From the NCBI RefSeq assembly GCF_042427745.1, contig NZ_JBHMFA010000001.1: 64,000 bases of DNA; one strand, given 5' to 3'. Below the pieces are notes generated by a model. That model saw only the letters and a list, made by a program, of their open reading frames with translations. It was not told the DNA's origin and made no database searches. The translations under genes were made by a program, and so were the position numbers. Source of the stretch: Algibacter miyuki. GTDB lineage: Bacteria > Bacteroidota > Bacteroidia > Flavobacteriales > Flavobacteriaceae. Below are positions 16,690 through 25,202 of the stretch, one piece after another; the stretch's first letter is position 1, and every line of letters starts with the position of its first letter.

Positions 16690-18090
16690 TTAATTTCCGC
16701 TACCTATTTTGTAATATGTAAAACCTATAGTTTCCATAAGCGTTTTATCTAACACCCCTCTACCATCGAATATAAAAGCTGGCTTTTGCATGCCATTATA
16801 TATTTTTTGCCAATCGTAAGTTTTAAAAACATCCCATTCAGTTAAAATAGCAACGGCGTGTACGTTATGGCAGGCTTGATATGGATCTTTCTTTACACTT
16901 AACAAGGTTCTATTCTCTTGAGGATCACGACTGTTTAAATATTCTAAATCGGCATAAATACGTTCTTCTACAACTTTAGGGTCAAACACAGAAATTAAAG
17001 CTTGTTCGTTTAAGAGATTATCAGCAACTTTAATTGCCGGAGATTCCCTGGTATCGTTTGTATCTTTTTTAAAGGCCCAACCTAAGAATGCTATATTTTT
17101 ACCAGAAACAGTATTATAAAGTGTTTTTACAATATTATCAGAAAATCGATTTTTTTGATGCTCATTCATTATAATAACTTGTTCCCAATAATCGGCCACT
17201 TCATCTAAACCATAACTTTTAGCTATATAAACCAAATTTAAAATATCTTTCTGGAAACATGAACCACCAAAACCAACAGAGGCATTTAAAAATTTAGAAC
17301 CAATCCTACTATCCATACCTATGGCTTTTGAAACCTCGCGAACATCGGCGCCTGTTTTTTCACAAATTTCAGACATCGCATTTATAGATGATACACGTTG
17401 TGCTAAAAATGCATTTGCTGTAAGTTTAGATAACTCGGAAGACCATAAATTTGTGGTTAATACTTGTGCTTTTGGAATCCAGTTTGTATATATTTCAACT
17501 AAAGACTGTACGGCTTTCTGCCCCTCGTTAGTAGCAGTATCTCCTCCAATTAATACTCTATCAGGAAATAACAAATCTTGAACAGCTGTACCCTCAGCTA
17601 AAAACTCTGGGTTTGATAATATTTGAAATTGTACACCATTACCTGTATTATCTAAAATACTTTTAATAGCAGATGCTGTTCTCACTGGTAATGTTGATTT
17701 CTCAACAACAATTTTATCTTCCTTAGCCACTTGTGCTATTTGTCTAGCACATAATTCAATATATTTTAAATCGGCAGCCATACCTTTTCCCTTCCCATAT
17801 GTTTTAGTAGGGGTGTTTACTGAAATAAATATCATTTCAGCCTCATCAATGGCTTTATTTACATCTGTTGAAAAAAATAAATTTCTACCTCTAGTTTCTT
17901 TTACAATTTCTGCCAAACCTGGTTCAAAAACAGGTAAAGCGTCAAAATTATTCGAGTTCCACGCCGCAATTCTGGCTTCATTTATATCTACAATGGTTAC
18001 TTTAATGTTTGGGCACTGTTTGGCTATTACTGCCATAGTTGGACCTCCAACGTAACCAGCTCCAATACAACATATGTTTTTAATATTCAT
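16690..18090 (-). CDS. ugd: UDP-glucose 6-dehydrogenase, long (eukaryote-like) form
   Basis: A 466-residue NAD-dependent enzyme oxidising UDP-glucose to UDP-glucuronate. The Rossmann motif GAGYVGGP is at residues 10-17, and the catalytic Cys278 is in FGGSCFQKD. The length and the FEPGLAEIVKETRGRNLFFSTD and AFKKDTNDTRESPA segments match the long class found in animals, plants and some bacteria, rather than the 390-residue common bacterial class. It feeds UXS directly downstream. A 63-bp gap separates it from the preceding GT4 gene. Confidence 0.94.
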   Translation of the reverse strand: MNIKNICCIGAGYVGGPTMAVIAKQCPNIKVTIVDINEARIAAWNSNNFDALPVFEPGLAEIVKETRGRNLFFSTDVNKAIDEAEMIFISVNTPTKTYGKGKGMAADLKYIELCARQIAQVAKEDKIVVEKSTLPVRTASAIKSILDNTGNGVQFQILSNPEFLAEGTAVQDLLFPDRVLIGGDTATNEGQKAVQSLVEIYTNWIPKAQVLTTNLWSSELSKLTANAFLAQRVSSINAMSEICEKTGADVREVSKAIGMDSRIGSKFLNASVGFGGSCFQKDILNLVYIAKSYGLDEVADYWEQVIIMNEHQKNRFSDNIVKTLYNTVSGKNIAFLGWAFKKDTNDTRESPAIKVADNLLNEQALISVFDPKVVEERIYADLEYLNSRDPQENRTLLSVKKDPYQACHNVHAVAILTEWDVFKTYDWQKIYNGMQKPAFIFDGRGVLDKTLMETIGFTYYKIGSGN

Positions 18091-18153
18091 TTATATTATT
18101 CGTTTAATGATAATTGTAAATCTAGAACAGTAATAATAATTACTATAAGAAAT

Positions 18154-19356
18154 TTAAAGTTTTTCGATGAAATCATTCAAAACTTTATCTTTAGAAAATT
18201 TTTCTTCAACATACAATTTAGCACCTTTACCTAATTTAGTACATAATGCTTTATCTTCTTTTAAAATCTTAATTTGATCTATAACCTGATTTGTGGACTC
18301 TCCATCGAAATAAAAACCACCATGTGAATCTTCAAAAACCATAGCAACTTCACTCTTTATGTTTCCGGTTACAATTGATGGTTTTGCACTAGCCATCATG
18401 CCAAGTATTTTGGACGGCATCACGGTATCTATAACATCTGTTTTCTGAAACAATATATGCACATCTGCACTAGAAAGCAAACTTGCTAATTCGGCATAAG
18501 GCACCAAATTAAAATGCTTTACAAAGTTAAAGTCTTTTATTTTTTCTAGTACGTTTTCTTTTTCAGCACCTTCTCCCACTAAGATAACCTCGACATCTGA
18601 TAATTTCTCTAACTTTTTTAGAACGTTTACAAAGAAGTCCCAATCTTGTTTAGCCCCAATATTACCAGAGTATAAAATTTTGAATTTATTGGATGTTAAA
18701 TATGGGTGCGTTTCTAATGTTGTTGAGCTAAACTTACTAACGTCTATCCAGTTGGTAAGATAATATGTTTTTGTATCCGTTTTAGCTTTTAGCTTTTTTA
18801 TCATACCATGACTTATGGTAGATACAATGTCTGCTTTTTTTAAAACAAAGCCTTCAATACTTTGTAAAAATTTAATAACACTTTTTTTATTTCCTTTTAG
18901 CAATCCAGAATCTATGGCAGCATCGAATTCAAAGTCTTGAATATGCACCCAATGCTTACACTTATATCTAATTTTTAAAAACCAGCCTAATAGTGCTGAA
19001 GTGGTAAATGGTATAATGGATATAACCACATCGGGTTTATTTGTTTTGAAAAGATTTAAAAAATTTCCGAAAGTAAAACTTATTAAATGACGTATTCGTT
19101 TAATAAAAGTAGGGTCTTTAGGCACATACTGCTTACTTCTATAAACTTTAACCCCATTTATGGTTTCGTTTACAAAGTAGCCTTTAGATTTATAATCTTC
19201 TCTAATTTCCCACTGTGGATAGTAAGGAAAACCTGTAATAACGGTTACATCCAATCCTTTTGAAACCAAATATTCAGCTTTTTGGGTTGTGTACAATCCA
19301 ATTGCGCTATCCTCTGGGTAATAGTTTATCCCTATTATTGTGATTCTTTTACTCAA
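18154..19356 (-). CDS. WcaI-like GT4 glycosyltransferase
   Basis: A 400-residue GT-B transferase. The N-terminal ITIIGINYYPEDSAIGLYT and VTVITGFPYYPQW are characteristic of the WcaI group of GT4 enzymes known from colanic acid loci. The C-terminal half contains the donor-binding region KILYSGNIGAKQDWDFF and the ILGMMASAKPSIV stretch. Its start overlaps the end of the WcaF-like acetyltransferase gene by 8 bp, a pairing that recalls colanic acid clusters. Donor and acceptor are unknown; WcaI itself has been proposed to be a fucosyl- or glucuronosyl-type transferase. Confidence 0.85.
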   Translation of the reverse strand: MSKRITIIGINYYPEDSAIGLYTTQKAEYLVSKGLDVTVITGFPYYPQWEIREDYKSKGYFVNETINGVKVYRSKQYVPKDPTFIKRIRHLISFTFGNFLNLFKTNKPDVVISIIPFTTSALLGWFLKIRYKCKHWVHIQDFEFDAAIDSGLLKGNKKSVIKFLQSIEGFVLKKADIVSTISHGMIKKLKAKTDTKTYYLTNWIDVSKFSSTTLETHPYLTSNKFKILYSGNIGAKQDWDFFVNVLKKLEKLSDVEVILVGEGAEKENVLEKIKDFNFVKHFNLVPYAELASLLSSADVHILFQKTDVIDTVMPSKILGMMASAKPSIVTGNIKSEVAMVFEDSHGGFYFDGESTNQVIDQIKILKEDKALCTKLGKGAKLYVEEKFSKDKVLNDFIEKL

Positions 19357-19894
19357 AATTTCTTTTCTTTATAAACCTTACCGGTGAGCCCACGTAAACC
19401 GAAGCCGCGTCTAAATCTTTAATTACTGTACTTCTTGCTCCAACAACAACACCATCAGCTATTGTTATTCCCGGAGAAACAAAAACATCTGTAGCTAACC
19501 AACATCCGTTTCCAATGGTAATTTTCTTAGCCAATATTGGAAAATCAGATTTAGAATAGTCGTGCGTACCAGTGCAAATATAACTTTTTTGAGATATAAT
19601 AGAGTTTTCGCCAATTTCAATATCGCCTAAACTGTATAATACAACATCATCGCCAACCCAACTATAATCGCCAATTTTAACCTTCCATGGATATGTTATT
19701 TGGGCACTTGGTCTAATAATTACTTTCTTACCGATTTGAGCTCCAAAAAGGCGCAATAAAAACCTACGCCATCCATATAAAACCTGAGGAGATGTTTTAA
19801 AAAAAAGAGATTGGGTAAGCCACCAAAGTTGAACATACCATCCTGGTTTTCCACGAAAATTATCAGGAACTTTAAAGTTTTTAAGTTGATACAT
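19349..19894 (-). CDS. WcaF-like hexapeptide-repeat acetyltransferase
   Basis: A 181-residue left-handed beta-helix acyltransferase. The opening LKNFKVPDNFRGKPGWYVQLWWL and the GAQIGKKVIIRPSAQITYPWKVKIGDYSWVGD repeats match the WcaF family from colanic acid synthesis. The likely active-site His is in CTGTHDYS. It probably O-acetylates a sugar of the repeat unit using acetyl-CoA in the cytoplasm. It sits 2 bp downstream of a GT4 gene and overlaps the next one. Confidence 0.87.
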   Translation of the reverse strand: MYQLKNFKVPDNFRGKPGWYVQLWWLTQSLFFKTSPQVLYGWRRFLLRLFGAQIGKKVIIRPSAQITYPWKVKIGDYSWVGDDVVLYSLGDIEIGENSIISQKSYICTGTHDYSKSDFPILAKKITIGNGCWLATDVFVSPGITIADGVVVGARSTVIKDLDAASVYVGSPVRFIKKRNFE

Positions 19895-19896
19895 TC

Positions 19897-20994
19897 TTAT
19901 TTTTTATTAATCATTCTATGATATATTTCCACCCAGTCTTTCATTCTTAAAGACCAAGAATAGTGCTTTTTAACAAAATCGAAAAGTAACCTTCCTCTTT
20001 TGTTCCTTTCTCCATCCGACCAATTAAGCACTTTATTTAAAGCTATTTTTAATTCTGATTTGTTAGGGTTAATTAACAAGCCTCCATTTTCATTCCAAGC
20101 TTTATTTAAGCCTGTTTGAAACGTTGTTATTACTGGTGTTTTTTCCATAGCAGCTTCTAAGTTCACCATTCCTACGACTTCAGAGTATGATGGTGCAATG
20201 AAGACAAAAGCATTTCTAAAAATTTTCTTTTTTTCCTCACCTTTTATTAAACCTAAAAATTGAACTTTTTCTTGAATTCCATACTTATTTACGAGTTGGT
20301 CTAATTCCAATTTGTACTCATTAAAGCTACCAACAATTTTCAATACAATGTTATCTGTTTTTAACTCTGCAAAACAACTAATTAATAAATCAATCCCTTT
20401 TTTTTCATGTAACCTTCCTAGAAACAGAATATATTTCTCATTTGAGTCTCTTTCTTCAAGATTATCTTCTTTCTCAAAATCTACTAAATTGGGTATTTCT
20501 ACAAATTTAGATTTTGGAAAAAGTTTGGTTAAGTTTTGTTGTTCATCAAAGGTAATAGCGTGTATTCTATTCGAATTAGTGTATAATTTTTTAGTTAATA
20601 AATTAAAATATATTTTCTTTTTATACTTCCCTTTCGTCCAAAGCCATGGTTCAAACATACCATGAGGAGATATAACGTAAGATATATTATTTTTAAAAGC
20701 GTACTTAGCCGCAATATATTGAGGAAACATCCATACGCCGTGAATATGAATTAGGTTTATGCTATTTTTTAATACAATATCATTTATTTTAAGGCTCCAG
20801 TTTTTAGAGTACACCCAAGGTTTGTTTTTAGCATCGTCTACTAAATAAATACCATCTCCATTTTCTTCTTGTGAGGATAGTATAAAGGACTCAATATTCT
20901 CTAATTCGTTTAAATGTTCATTCAAATCTTTTACAACAGTCCTTAAACCACCGCTATTAACACTATAATCTTCAATGATGTGCAGAATTTTCAT
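19897..20994 (-). CDS. GT4 glycosyltransferase
   Basis: A 365-residue GT-B fold transferase. It opens MKILHIIEDYSVNSGGLRTVVKDL, a typical GT4 N-terminus with a glycine-rich acceptor loop. It has KYILFLGRLHEKKGIDLLI at the start of the donor domain and the retaining E-x7-E region in SYSEVVGMVNLEAAMEKTPVI. It probably adds one sugar to the growing repeat unit. The specificity is not visible. Confidence 0.87.
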   Translation of the reverse strand: MKILHIIEDYSVNSGGLRTVVKDLNEHLNELENIESFILSSQEENGDGIYLVDDAKNKPWVYSKNWSLKINDIVLKNSINLIHIHGVWMFPQYIAAKYAFKNNISYVISPHGMFEPWLWTKGKYKKKIYFNLLTKKLYTNSNRIHAITFDEQQNLTKLFPKSKFVEIPNLVDFEKEDNLEERDSNEKYILFLGRLHEKKGIDLLISCFAELKTDNIVLKIVGSFNEYKLELDQLVNKYGIQEKVQFLGLIKGEEKKKIFRNAFVFIAPSYSEVVGMVNLEAAMEKTPVITTFQTGLNKAWNENGGLLINPNKSELKIALNKVLNWSDGERNKRGRLLFDFVKKHYSWSLRMKDWVEIYHRMINKK

Positions 20995-21018
20995 AAAACG
21001 CCTTTGTTATATTCTATA

Positions 21019-22287
21019 TTATTTATTTTGATAGGACAAAATTCTACCTTTAAATGGATACAAAAATAAAACAAATGAAGTGATAAAAGACCATAAAATT
21101 ATTGGTACTTGTCTTTCTAAAAGGGTTTCGGTGAACATTTGTAAAATAAAAAAACACTGAATCCATAAAATAAAAATGAGTTGATTGTTTATACATGTTT
21201 TAATAATGCTGAACAATAATAGTGTTAAGCCAATTATTCCTATGGCACCAACACCTAAATACATACTTATAAATTGATTGTGCGCGTCGTACTTTTTTAT
21301 TAGAAGATCCTTGTAGTTTTTTTCTTCGTAAATCTTATTAAGATCATTTTGCACATCGCCTATACCTGTACCAAAAAAAGGATTCACCTTAAAGGCTAAT
21401 TCAATAGCAGATTCTGTAACTCGTTTTCTTTGATCTGTTGAATCATCTTTTGTTCTTTTTTCGCCTTTTATTGAATAATATATTTCTTGGATTTCATAAT
21501 TAATAGACGGAATTTTATAACAGGAATATATAGCAATTAATGCAAGTGCTGATACTGCAATAATTCTATATTTTAATATTTTCACTTGGTAAAACAAAAA
21601 CCATAGTAAAAATAAGCCAACAAATGCTACAGCAACCTTACTAATCATTAACACTAATATAACTAAGAATATAAAGCTTGATAAAAAGAAATAAATTTTA
21701 CTGATTTTATTTTCATGAAATAACTTGCACACAAGTACAAAAGCCACAACAATAATAAGCGAAAAATAAACAGGTTCTAAATTCCAATAGGGAAGATTTG
21801 AAGCTGCCGATTTAAAAAAAAAACCTGATGGAAATCTAAAATGGGGGTTGGCAGAGACTTTTACAAAAGGAAGGTAGAGTATATATATTATAGATAGTAA
21901 TAATGAACTTAGCGTATAAATTAATTGAAATTTAGACCATTTTAACTTGAGTAAAGAAATAGAGTCTTTGTTTAATAAAAAAAAACTAAGAGGTACAATA
22001 AGTAAAGAAAGCCTTGTTTCAAAAACTTTAGCCAGCCCATATCCTACATCTTCTGAATATAAAGCTGATACTAAAAACAATAAATAGGGAATAATTGCTA
22101 TAAAAAACACCTTGTAATTTAAGTTGTTTTTATGGTTATAAAAAAAGCTTATTACGGTTGCTATAAAAAATATAATAACCGGTAACCCTAATAATTTGAC
22201 TGGCAGCAATGGAAATATTGCAAAAAACAAAAAACTAACTGTTAAATACTTTTTATAAGGTAGATTTCTTAACATTCTAAAATACAA
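21019..22287 (-). CDS. O-antigen ligase / Wzy-like polymerase, first of two
   Basis: A 422-residue membrane protein with about ten to twelve predicted helices. A large periplasmic loop (about residues 270-330) contains the Wzy_C-type signature FGTGIGDV and KYDAHNQFISMYLGVGAIGIIGL, where the HNQF motif matches the ligase/polymerase family. It either polymerises repeat units or ligates the polymer to a carrier. It abuts the second polymerase-like gene with no gap, so one may act as polymerase and the other as ligase. Confidence 0.82.
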   Translation of the reverse strand: MYFRMLRNLPYKKYLTVSFLFFAIFPLLPVKLLGLPVIIFFIATVISFFYNHKNNLNYKVFFIAIIPYLLFLVSALYSEDVGYGLAKVFETRLSLLIVPLSFFLLNKDSISLLKLKWSKFQLIYTLSSLLLSIIYILYLPFVKVSANPHFRFPSGFFFKSAASNLPYWNLEPVYFSLIIVVAFVLVCKLFHENKISKIYFFLSSFIFLVILVLMISKVAVAFVGLFLLWFLFYQVKILKYRIIAVSALALIAIYSCYKIPSINYEIQEIYYSIKGEKRTKDDSTDQRKRVTESAIELAFKVNPFFGTGIGDVQNDLNKIYEEKNYKDLLIKKYDAHNQFISMYLGVGAIGIIGLTLLLFSIIKTCINNQLIFILWIQCFFILQMFTETLLERQVPIILWSFITSFVLFLYPFKGRILSYQNK

Positions 22288-23496
22288 TTAACTGATTCTT
22301 TTGATTTTGAATTTTGGCAGCATAAAAAAGAACATAAATAGGAAAAAAAACATTTCTTCAGGAAAATAGTGCCCCATTCTTATCAATTTTAGTAAAAAGT
22401 AAATAAAGAACCCTGTACATATAGCTTTTTTCTCTGAGGAATAATTTGTGAAATGTGCTTTTAAACCAAGAAACAGAAATATAATTATAAAGAATAACCC
22501 AAACAGGCCAAAGTCCGACAAAACCCTTAAAAACAAGGAGTTAGCATCCTCTCTATTTAAGTCGTCCATTCCTATAATATAAATAAAATCGGGTATATTT
22601 AATTCTTTTATATAATAATCGTGCCTGTAACCAAACGAGCCTAACCCAGTGCCTATAATATAATCACCAAAATTATTTACTGCTACATAACCATTTTTTA
22701 ATAATGCGTAAGTGCTAATATTAACCTGCCTAGAAAATGTTTGAGTTTGAAATACTTCTAGGTTTTCTAAAGTTGAGTTTAATCTAGATTGAAAATGATC
22801 ATTGTTCTGTAAAAAAGGAATAACTATAAAGAACGGGATTATGGTAAAACCTAAATATTTTAACGTTTCCTTTCGTAAGAATAGAAATAATAAAATAATT
22901 AAAACGCCTATATATCCCAATGAAGACTTGGCTAAAATAATACCTAAAAACAGTATAAAAGCATTCCTGTATTTTTTTTGTTTTAAAAAATAATACAATG
23001 CTGGTATATTAACAATTATAAACTTAGAAGGTTCAGACATTAAACCATCCATTCGGTTTGTTTCTTTATCTAATAAACCTGTTGGGTAAAAAATAATTGC
23101 TATAACACAGAATATTATTGTTAATTTCAGATAGATTTTAAAGAGCTTATTTATATCGTAAACAATGAAAACATTATTAAAATATACAGCTGCAAAAGAG
23201 ATTCCAATAAATTGCTTAATAAGATAAATTAATGGCGTACCAAATAAAACATAAGTTATAAAACCATGTACCAAAGCAAACCCTAAGAATAAAAATAAAT
23301 ACTTATTCAGCTTAACCCCATATTTTAAATATATCATTAAACTGTTAGTAATTAAAAAAAGATAATAGAGTTTCAAATCAATGATAGGTAGGCCTGTAAT
23401 TACAAAGCCTTGCATAAAAACCATTAAAACAGAAGTAAACTCAAGGTAAGAGTCTATTGAGAACTTTGTTCTAATTTTAAAATCTGTATTTATCAT
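22288..23496 (-). CDS. Wzy-like O-antigen polymerase, second of two
   Basis: A 402-residue hydrophobic protein with about eleven membrane segments and a periplasmic loop near residues 235-315 holding GTGLGSFGYRHDYY and then ANSLFLRVLSDFGLFGLFF. The latter is the equivalent of the HN..l..e.G..G motif of Wzy/WaaL proteins, with Asn but no preceding His. Its N-terminal part is unlike the neighbour at 21019-22287, so it is not a recent duplicate. It is probably the repeat-unit polymerase. Membrane proteins of this type diverge quickly and specific assignment is not possible. Confidence 0.75.
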   Translation of the reverse strand: MINTDFKIRTKFSIDSYLEFTSVLMVFMQGFVITGLPIIDLKLYYLFLITNSLMIYLKYGVKLNKYLFLFLGFALVHGFITYVLFGTPLIYLIKQFIGISFAAVYFNNVFIVYDINKLFKIYLKLTIIFCVIAIIFYPTGLLDKETNRMDGLMSEPSKFIIVNIPALYYFLKQKKYRNAFILFLGIILAKSSLGYIGVLIILLFLFLRKETLKYLGFTIIPFFIVIPFLQNNDHFQSRLNSTLENLEVFQTQTFSRQVNISTYALLKNGYVAVNNFGDYIIGTGLGSFGYRHDYYIKELNIPDFIYIIGMDDLNREDANSLFLRVLSDFGLFGLFFIIIFLFLGLKAHFTNYSSEKKAICTGFFIYFLLKLIRMGHYFPEEMFFFLFMFFFMLPKFKIKRIS

Positions 23497-23542
23497 TTAA
23501 TAATGGGTTCTTCTTTTTTATTACTTTCTTTTTATTCTAGTA

Positions 23543-24220
23543 TTAATAAACATAACCTTCTGTTCGTTTAAAATACTTGGCATCTTTAGTAAGTGCTGTA
23601 ACAGGTTTTGCAGGAATTCCCCCATATAAAACATACTCTTCTTCGTAGGCCTTATTTAACAAGGCTTTTGCTCCTAACACAGAATACGAAGGTAATACGG
23701 CCCCACCGAGTATAACACTATTAGTACCAATAAAACTATAATCTCCAATTTTTATAGGCTTACTATCTTGCCTATTATCTTCAATATTTATAGAGTGCGT
23801 AAGTAATTGAGAATAATAACCTGCAATAGTTACATAGCTCCCTATGTTTACTTGATTTGTGCAATCTATATGATGATGTTTAGTTATAGCAGAATTATCT
23901 CCCAAAATTAATTCACTCCTTCTTTCTTTTTGATGTTTAAAATGTAAAGATTCTGAATTAACAGGAAAACCTGTAATCCAATTTAATCGTGCAATAGATG
24001 CATTTTCTCCTAAAACCATTAGTTCTAGGTTTACGGCCACATTTAAGTGTCCTATTTCGCTTCCTTTAGCCATTTTTAACATTCTTGGGTATATATAAGA
24101 GAACCCAATTCTAGCTTCAGAATGGATATCATATTTCCAAATTTTTATTAAGAAGAATCGCCTAATTTTCCATGGAAAAAAGAGAATAATGATGGATAAT
24201 ATTTTTTTCACCTTAAACAA
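23543..24220 (-). CDS. Hexapeptide-repeat acyltransferase
   Basis: A 225-residue left-handed beta-helix protein. Hexapeptide-type repeats run from about residue 45 to 205, with the candidate active-site region AITKHHHIDCTN and later IGDYSFIGTNSVILGGAVLPSYSVLGAKALL, ending in YGGIPAKPV. The N-terminal 30 residues are hydrophobic and basic, suggesting membrane association. It probably transfers an acetyl group to a sugar or lipid-linked intermediate. It starts 6 bp after the GT2 gene. Confidence 0.78.
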   Translation of the reverse strand: MFKVKKILSIIILFFPWKIRRFFLIKIWKYDIHSEARIGFSYIYPRMLKMAKGSEIGHLNVAVNLELMVLGENASIARLNWITGFPVNSESLHFKHQKERRSELILGDNSAITKHHHIDCTNQVNIGSYVTIAGYYSQLLTHSINIEDNRQDSKPIKIGDYSFIGTNSVILGGAVLPSYSVLGAKALLNKAYEEEYVLYGGIPAKPVTALTKDAKYFKRTEGYVY

Positions 24221-24226
24221 TTTTAA

Positions 24227-25021
24227 TTACAATTTTAAATACCGTTTTAGGTATATCGAAATGTTTGCCATTCGAAAAAGAAAACTTTCAATTACAATAT
24301 CAGAAAAACCAACCGATTTAAAATTCGATTCATTTAATAATTTAATATACTCTGCGCCTTGGGTTTCTTTATCTGAAGATAATTGTCCTGCTTGAAGGGT
24401 ATATGCTGCAGCTAATACATTAACGTATTTAAATTTAGTATTTAGATCAATTGCTTCAACCCAAAATTTAGAATCGGCAATTAGTTTGTAACTTTCGTCG
24501 AAGCCACCTATTATATAAAACAATTCACTTTTAATCAATGTGGACTGCTGTGTAAAGAGCACTATTTTTTTAGACAATAATGCTTTAAAAGCTTTATATC
24601 TTGATGAGGATGTTTGTTCACCTATAATTGTATCTTCTTCCGACATAAACATGGTTCTTCCATAAACGGCATCTAAGTCTTCATCATTATCCATTGCCGA
24701 AAACAGTTTTTTAAAATCTGGCAACCAATAATCATCATCATTTATAAACGTAACGTATTTATAGTTTTTGGCATATTTACCAATAGCATTATTTAATGCT
24801 GAATAAATACCCTTTCTTCCTTCTGGTTCTGGAATAATTTCTAAAAACGGATACTTTTTTGAAAGTCCATCTATTTTTGATTTTGGACAAGTTAAAATAT
24901 GTTTTACCCGATTTCCACCATATGATATAACCGATTTTATAGTTCTGTCTAGGGTCTCACGAGAACCAAGTGTCGCCGTTATAACTAATGTATCAGGTAT
25001 TACTGTTTTTTTATTTTCCAT
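24227..25021 (-). CDS. Glycosyltransferase family 2-like
   Basis: A 264-residue GT-A type transferase. It starts with VITATLGSRETLDRTIKSVI, and the DxD-type motif is in VTFINDDDYWLPDF (about residues 88-101). The rest follows the group of GT2 proteins involved in colanic-acid-like synthesis. It lacks membrane segments and works in the cytoplasm. A 181-bp gap upstream separates it from the SGNH gene, the largest gap inside the operon, so an internal promoter is possible. Confidence 0.8.
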   Translation of the reverse strand: MENKKTVIPDTLVITATLGSRETLDRTIKSVISYGGNRVKHILTCPKSKIDGLSKKYPFLEIIPEPEGRKGIYSALNNAIGKYAKNYKYVTFINDDDYWLPDFKKLFSAMDNDEDLDAVYGRTMFMSEEDTIIGEQTSSSRYKAFKALLSKKIVLFTQQSTLIKSELFYIIGGFDESYKLIADSKFWVEAIDLNTKFKYVNVLAAAYTLQAGQLSSDKETQGAEYIKLLNESNFKSVGFSDIVIESFLFRMANISIYLKRYLKL

Positions 25022-25202
25022 AATAATTTTTAGCGTATTATTATCCTGTTAAGTTTACAGTTAATTACTGTTTGTTATGGTTTTACTACATTTAATCTTT
25101 CATGTACTAAACTTAAACGATATTTATTCAACACTATCTAGATAGTCATTTTCAATATTTTTTAGAATTCATGCTGCAGTTATTATAGATAACATGCATG
25201 TA
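25022..25202. other. Intergenic gap inside the polysaccharide operon with small palindromes
   Basis: This 181-bp stretch is the longest non-coding segment between minus-strand genes of the locus. It contains a perfect 14-bp palindrome, ACTATCTAGATAGT at 25133-25146, and a 10-bp palindrome, ACATGCATGT, around 25193-25202. No TAnnTTTG element was found on the minus strand. It may hold an operator or an internal promoter. Confidence 0.5.
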
